From NCBI GenBank assembly GCA_003133245.1, contig PKWM01000018.1, positions 1 through 64,000 on the forward strand: 64,000 nt of DNA, given 5' to 3'. This DNA is from Rhodoferax sp. GTDB lineage: Bacteria > Pseudomonadota > Gammaproteobacteria > Burkholderiales > Burkholderiaceae_C. Numbering within the stretch: position 1 is the stretch's first letter; every line of letters begins with the position of its first letter. Under the pieces are notes generated by a model that worked only from the letters and a program-made list of their open reading frames with translations, was not told the origin of the DNA and ran no database searches. The position numbers were made by a program, and so were the translations under genes. Shown piece by piece: positions 61,076 through 64,000 of the stretch.

Positions 61076-62208
61076 TGCAAATGAAATTGAAAATTACCGT
61101 TGTCGCAGCCATTGCAGCCGTCGCCAGCATGGCTTTGGCCCAAGAAGTTCAAGTGGTCAAGATTGGTTCCGTGGCGCCTATGTCCGGTGCCCAGTCGCAC
61201 TATGGCAAGGACAATGCTAACGGTACCTTGATGGCGGCTGAGGACTTAAATGCGCAAAACCTGGTTATTGGTGGCAAGAAGATCAAATTTGAAATTCAGG
61301 TTGAAGACGATGCCGCCGATCCAAAACAAGGCACGGCTGCAGCACAAAAACTGTGCGACAGTAAAGTTTCTGGCGTAGTCGGTCACTTGAATTCTGGCAC
61401 CACCATTCCCGCCTCCAAGATTTATCATGACTGCGGCATTCCCATGGTCACCGGCGCAGCCACCAACCCCAATCTAACCAAGCCCGGCTACGACACGACG
61501 TATCGCATTATTGCCAACGATAATTCGCTCGGTGCGGGCCTGGCTTTTTACGCGGCCGATGCGCTGAAAGTCAAAACCGTTGCCATGATCGATGACCGTA
61601 CTGCCTACGGCCAGGGTGTGGCAGAAGTGTTCAAGAAGGTTGCCCTGACCAAAGGCATCAAGGTTGTTGACGATCAGTTCACCACCGACAAGGCCACTGA
61701 CTTCATGGCTATTCTGACCGCGATAAAGGCCAAGAAACCGGATGCCATCTTCTTTGGCGGCATGGACCCACAAGCTGGCCCGATGTTGCGTCAAATGGAA
61801 CAACTCGGTATGAGCAATGTCAAGTACTTTGGCGGCGATGGCATCTGCACCGCCGAAGTTGCGAAACTGGCCGCTGGCGCCAAGACGCTCGACAACGTGG
61901 TTTGTGCCGACGGTGGCGCTTCACTGAAGAAAATGCCGGGTGGCGAAGCCTGGAAGAAGCGTTACGATGCCAAATACCCAGGCCAGTTCCAAGTCTATAG
62001 CCCCTACACCTATGACGCGACCTTCGTCTTGGTGGATGCCATGAAGCGTGCCAATTCAACCGATCCCAAGGTGTACATTGCCAAGATGCATGAAACCAAC
62101 TTAAAGGGCGTAACCGGTACAATTTCATTCGAGCCCAATGGCGAGTTGAAAAATCCGAGCATCACGCTTTCCCACTATGTTGATGGCAAGAAAACAGCGT
62201 TGAACTAA
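61075..62208 (+). CDS. branched-chain amino acid ABC transporter binding protein (LivK/LivJ type)
   Basis: 377 residues from ATG 61075 with GGAG 6 bases upstream. Signal peptide ITVVAAIAAVASMALA-Q. Mature region VVKIGSVAPMSGAQSHYGKDN and ASKIYHDCGIPMVTGAATNPNLT, YGQGVAEVFKKVA and CTAEVAKLAAGAKTLDN are typical of leucine/isoleucine/valine binding proteins. The livHMGF genes are not present within the window. It is followed by a strong terminator. Confidence 0.92.
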   Translation: MQMKLKITVVAAIAAVASMALAQEVQVVKIGSVAPMSGAQSHYGKDNANGTLMAAEDLNAQNLVIGGKKIKFEIQVEDDAADPKQGTAAAQKLCDSKVSGVVGHLNSGTTIPASKIYHDCGIPMVTGAATNPNLTKPGYDTTYRIIANDNSLGAGLAFYAADALKVKTVAMIDDRTAYGQGVAEVFKKVALTKGIKVVDDQFTTDKATDFMAILTAIKAKKPDAIFFGGMDPQAGPMLRQMEQLGMSNVKYFGGDGICTAEVAKLAAGAKTLDNVVCADGGASLKKMPGGEAWKKRYDAKYPGQFQVYSPYTYDATFVLVDAMKRANSTDPKVYIAKMHETNLKGVTGTISFEPNGELKNPSITLSHYVDGKKTALN

Positions 62209-62226
62209 TCGTTCAGATTCAGCACC

Positions 62227-62256
62227 AAGAAAAGCCACCTTCGGGTGGCTTTTCTT
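62227..62256 (+). terminator. intrinsic terminator of the LivK-like gene
   Basis: AAGAAAAGCCACC-TTCG-GGTGGCTTTTCTT, 13-bp perfect stem with a UUCG loop and a U-rich 3' side, 18 bases after the stop codon. Confidence 0.93.
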
Positions 62257-62315
62257 TGGCACCGTTGCTGTGGCTACCGGAAATCGGACTTGACTCAGTT
62301 AAAATGCAGCCCTGC

Positions 62316-62405
62316 GGAGCGGTGGATGAGCGGTTTAAGTCACACGCCTGGAAAGCGTGCGAGGGGTAAAACCCTCCGGGGGTTCGAATCCCCCCTGCTC
62401 CGCCA
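62316..62405 (+). tRNA. tRNA-Ser (anticodon GGA)
   Basis: 90-base class II tRNA. Acceptor GGAGCGG pairs with CTGCTCC (one G-U pair), with discriminator G and an encoded CCA. The anticodon arm CACGC-CTGGAAA-GCGTG gives GGA (reads UCC/UCU). The long variable arm GCGAGGGGTAAAACCCTCC and T arm GGGGG-TTCGAAT-CCCCC are present. Confidence 0.97.
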
Positions 62406-62448
62406 GTTATTGGGTTTCAACGGTCTCCAACCGTGTAAGTAAACCCCC

Positions 62449-64000
62449 CTAGAAGCCATTGTTTCCCAGTGAAGCAGTGGCTTTTTTGTTTTCATCACCC
62501 ACTTCGATAATCTCTGTTACTGCCAGGGCAGAGATGTCGCACATCTTTTCATGGCGCGGTGAAGCCAGATCGACCAGCTCGGATATCCTCGAATACGTGG
62601 CATTGACGAATACTTCGCGTTTATCCTGATCGAGTCGCCTCACCCCAAAACGAATGCTTCTGCGCTCTTCTGCCGTTAGTTTCCCCATCAAATTCTTGGT
62701 TGCCCATAATGAGCCGTAACGGGCAAAATCAGAAAGTCTGGCGGCGTGGTTGATGGTGTCACCCAGTACCGTGAATTCGATCTTCGTTTCAATGTGAAAT
62801 ACCCCCAACCACTCCTGACCTTCGTTGAGCCCGGTATTCAGATAAAGCTCGTTGAGCCAATTCTTGCGGATTTGCCATTCCTTGCTGATTTTGCGCATCA
62901 CATCGCGAATTTGGTTGGCGCATTTCAGGGCGTTGTAGATGTAGTTGCAGTCGGGCTGTGGGAAGAAGTAATACACCATGCCATCGCCGACATGCTTGCC
63001 ATGCGTGCCGTAATAACGGCGAAAAATGGGTTCCATCGATGCCCATATCTGGTTGATAAGTTCAAAATACTCCTCCGGTGGCAGTTCTGAGCAGATGCGC
63101 ACCGAATTCTGTAGATCAGCGACCATCACTGCCACATCGGTCAGCACGGGCAGGCGCTTCTTGAGCAAGTTTCGGATGACGTCGTCGCGCCGTTCCAGCA
63201 TCCCCAGCAGGTCATTGTGACCGGTCGTTTCGTCGGTAAAGATTACCAGGATTCCTTCGCGGAAATAGGAGGCATAGACCCGATAAAAATCGCTGGTTCC
63301 ATCGGCCGCACGCAGATTTAGAAGCCAATTCGTGATGGGACTGGCAAACCCTTCGGCATCATCCAAGGATGTATTGCCATTTTTGTCAATTTGACGCTTG
63401 TGCCTCATTTCTTCGTGCAATTGTCTGAAGGCTTCGCGATTGGACAAGTTCTTCCCGTAGATTCCGCGCGCAAAGAAATCAAGAACATTGCGTTCCTTGG
63501 TATCGGCTGGCAGTCGCTCGAACGCTCCCAGAATCGATACACGTGCTTCCTCGTTGTACCAGGCCAGTTCGAGGTTGTAATTCAACATATAGGCAGGGTA
63601 GGGCAGCTTATCGATAGTAAGCCGCAAGGTGCCGGTTTCGGCCATCGCGTATTCAGTCACCTTGGGTGATGGTGGCGCTGCTGCTGTGCTAGTTGATGTT
63701 GCGGCAGAAGTGGATTCGGATCGAGGCGTTTCAGCTGCTTTTTGTGGCAGCTCTTCGGGTGTGGGCGATGACAACTTGCGAACGATCTTGTCCATGGTCA
63801 TGCCGTTTTTTTTCATGAGTTTGATGCGTTCTATGCGGTCAAAGACATCCGGCGGGAAATAACCGATCTGGCGTGCCTGCGTACCCGAATCGACGCCTGG
63901 CGTTCTGACGATCGGTTTAGGCAAGAGTCCCAGTGCTATGTAATTGTTCAACGTCGCGCGTGAGATGCCAGACGCTTGAAGGACTTCCAGACTGCTCTTC
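62449..64000 (-). CDS. MerR-type HTH, PAS-like and class III adenylate cyclase fusion (N-terminus cut by window)
   Basis: Open through the window end. The frame continues upstream of the TTG at 63951 as a MerR helix-turn-helix (SLEVLQASGISRATLNNYIA), so that TTG is an internal leucine codon. The wing region runs to KIVRKL. Then comes a Ser/Ala/Pro-rich linker, a PAS-like domain (DKLPYPAYMLNYNLELAWYN), and a class III nucleotidyl cyclase domain. Counted from the codon at 63951, D279 (VADLQ) and D323 (GDGMVYYF) bind metals, K390 and D398 (TKIEFTVLGD) specify adenine, and N401/R405 (INHAARL) complete the transition-state site. All residues needed for cAMP synthesis are present. The coupling of a DNA-binding MerR module to a cyclase is unusual; the signal is unknown. 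Confidence 0.85.
   Translation of the reverse strand, partial: KSSLEVLQASGISRATLNNYIALGLLPKPIVRTPGVDSGTQARQIGYFPPDVFDRIERIKLMKKNGMTMDKIVRKLSSPTPEELPQKAAETPRSESTSAATSTSTAAAPPSPKVTEYAMAETGTLRLTIDKLPYPAYMLNYNLELAWYNEEARVSILGAFERLPADTKERNVLDFFARGIYGKNLSNREAFRQLHEEMRHKRQIDKNGNTSLDDAEGFASPITNWLLNLRAADGTSDFYRVYASYFREGILVIFTDETTGHNDLLGMLERRDDVIRNLLKKRLPVLTDVAVMVADLQNSVRICSELPPEEYFELINQIWASMEPIFRRYYGTHGKHVGDGMVYYFFPQPDCNYIYNALKCANQIRDVMRKISKEWQIRKNWLNELYLNTGLNEGQEWLGVFHIETKIEFTVLGDTINHAARLSDFARYGSLWATKNLMGKLTAEERRSIRFGVRRLDQDKREVFVNATYSRISELVDLASPRHEKMCDISALAVTEIIEVGDENKKATASLGNNGF

Noticed and set aside
62316-62405. Integration site of a genomic island at the tRNA-Ser gene
   Set aside because: No integrase gene or repeated tRNA 3' end is visible in the flanking DNA.

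Overview
The window (64 kb, no rRNA genes, one tRNA, moderately high G+C by eye) looks like chromosomal DNA of a betaproteobacterium of the order Burkholderiales, most likely a Comamonadaceae member near Rhodoferax/Polaromonas. This rests on protein flavour and gene order: argA next to hrpA, lptG-lptF divergent from pepA-holC, surE-pcm-nlpD-rpoS, phaZ/phaB, a BPSS1780-type membrane protein, and a lone RnfB-like ferredoxin. The organism assignment is inference. Several genes point to a facultatively anaerobic life: a B12-dependent class II ribonucleotide reductase, a 2-oxoacid:acceptor oxidoreductase with its own flavin/NAD(P) module, and a methyltransferase-like protein resembling the rhodoquinone factor RquA.

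Region 1 (1-8875, all minus strand) is one tightly spaced operon: ubiX (flavin prenyltransferase), a UbiD-family decarboxylase, a very large protein made of two fused family III CoA-transferase (CaiB-like) domains, a periplasmic binding protein, an EutA-like ASKHA ATPase, a bicupin protein, and the start of a second UbiD-family decarboxylase that leaves the window. It looks like a catabolic cluster for CoA-dependent, prenyl-FMN-dependent decarboxylation of an unknown carboxylic acid. It is the best candidate here for an undescribed system. Upstream lie a long leader with a possible operator and the remains of a second PEBP gene.

Region 2 (9.3-22.5 kb) holds a PEBP-family protein, tsaD, the RquA-like gene, a general amino acid ABC transporter (aapJQMP type), a serine hydrolase, and a porG-porA-porB-gltD/ferredoxin operon followed by a universal stress protein.

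Region 3 (22.5-37.5 kb) holds nrdJ, an RnfB-like ferredoxin translationally coupled to phaZ, phaB, thrB, polA, a decayed dipeptide transporter (dppB fused to dppA by deletion), a SWIB/histone H1-like protein, an EamA transporter and a quinone oxidoreductase.

Region 4 (37.9-48.7 kb) holds surE-pcm-nlpD-rpoS, rlmD, a Bax-inhibitor-like protein, an aromatic aminotransferase, a CAP-domain protein, a ribokinase remnant, an amino-acid binding protein, an Fe(II)-trafficking protein, a small CxxC protein and dsbB.

Region 5 (48.7-64 kb) holds argA, hrpA, a methionine-type aminotransferase, a CysB-type regulator, lptG/lptF, pepA-holC plus a small coupled ORF, a branched-chain amino acid binding protein, tRNA-Ser(GGA), and a MerR-PAS-class III cyclase fusion that leaves the window.

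A recurring theme is small palindromic repeats. REP-like elements built on GGGGTC..GACCCC sit between phaB and its convergent neighbour, and in frame inside polA and hrpA. hrpA carries a second, different in-frame repeat insertion, and rpoS carries a 9-bp minisatellite in its N-terminal coding region.
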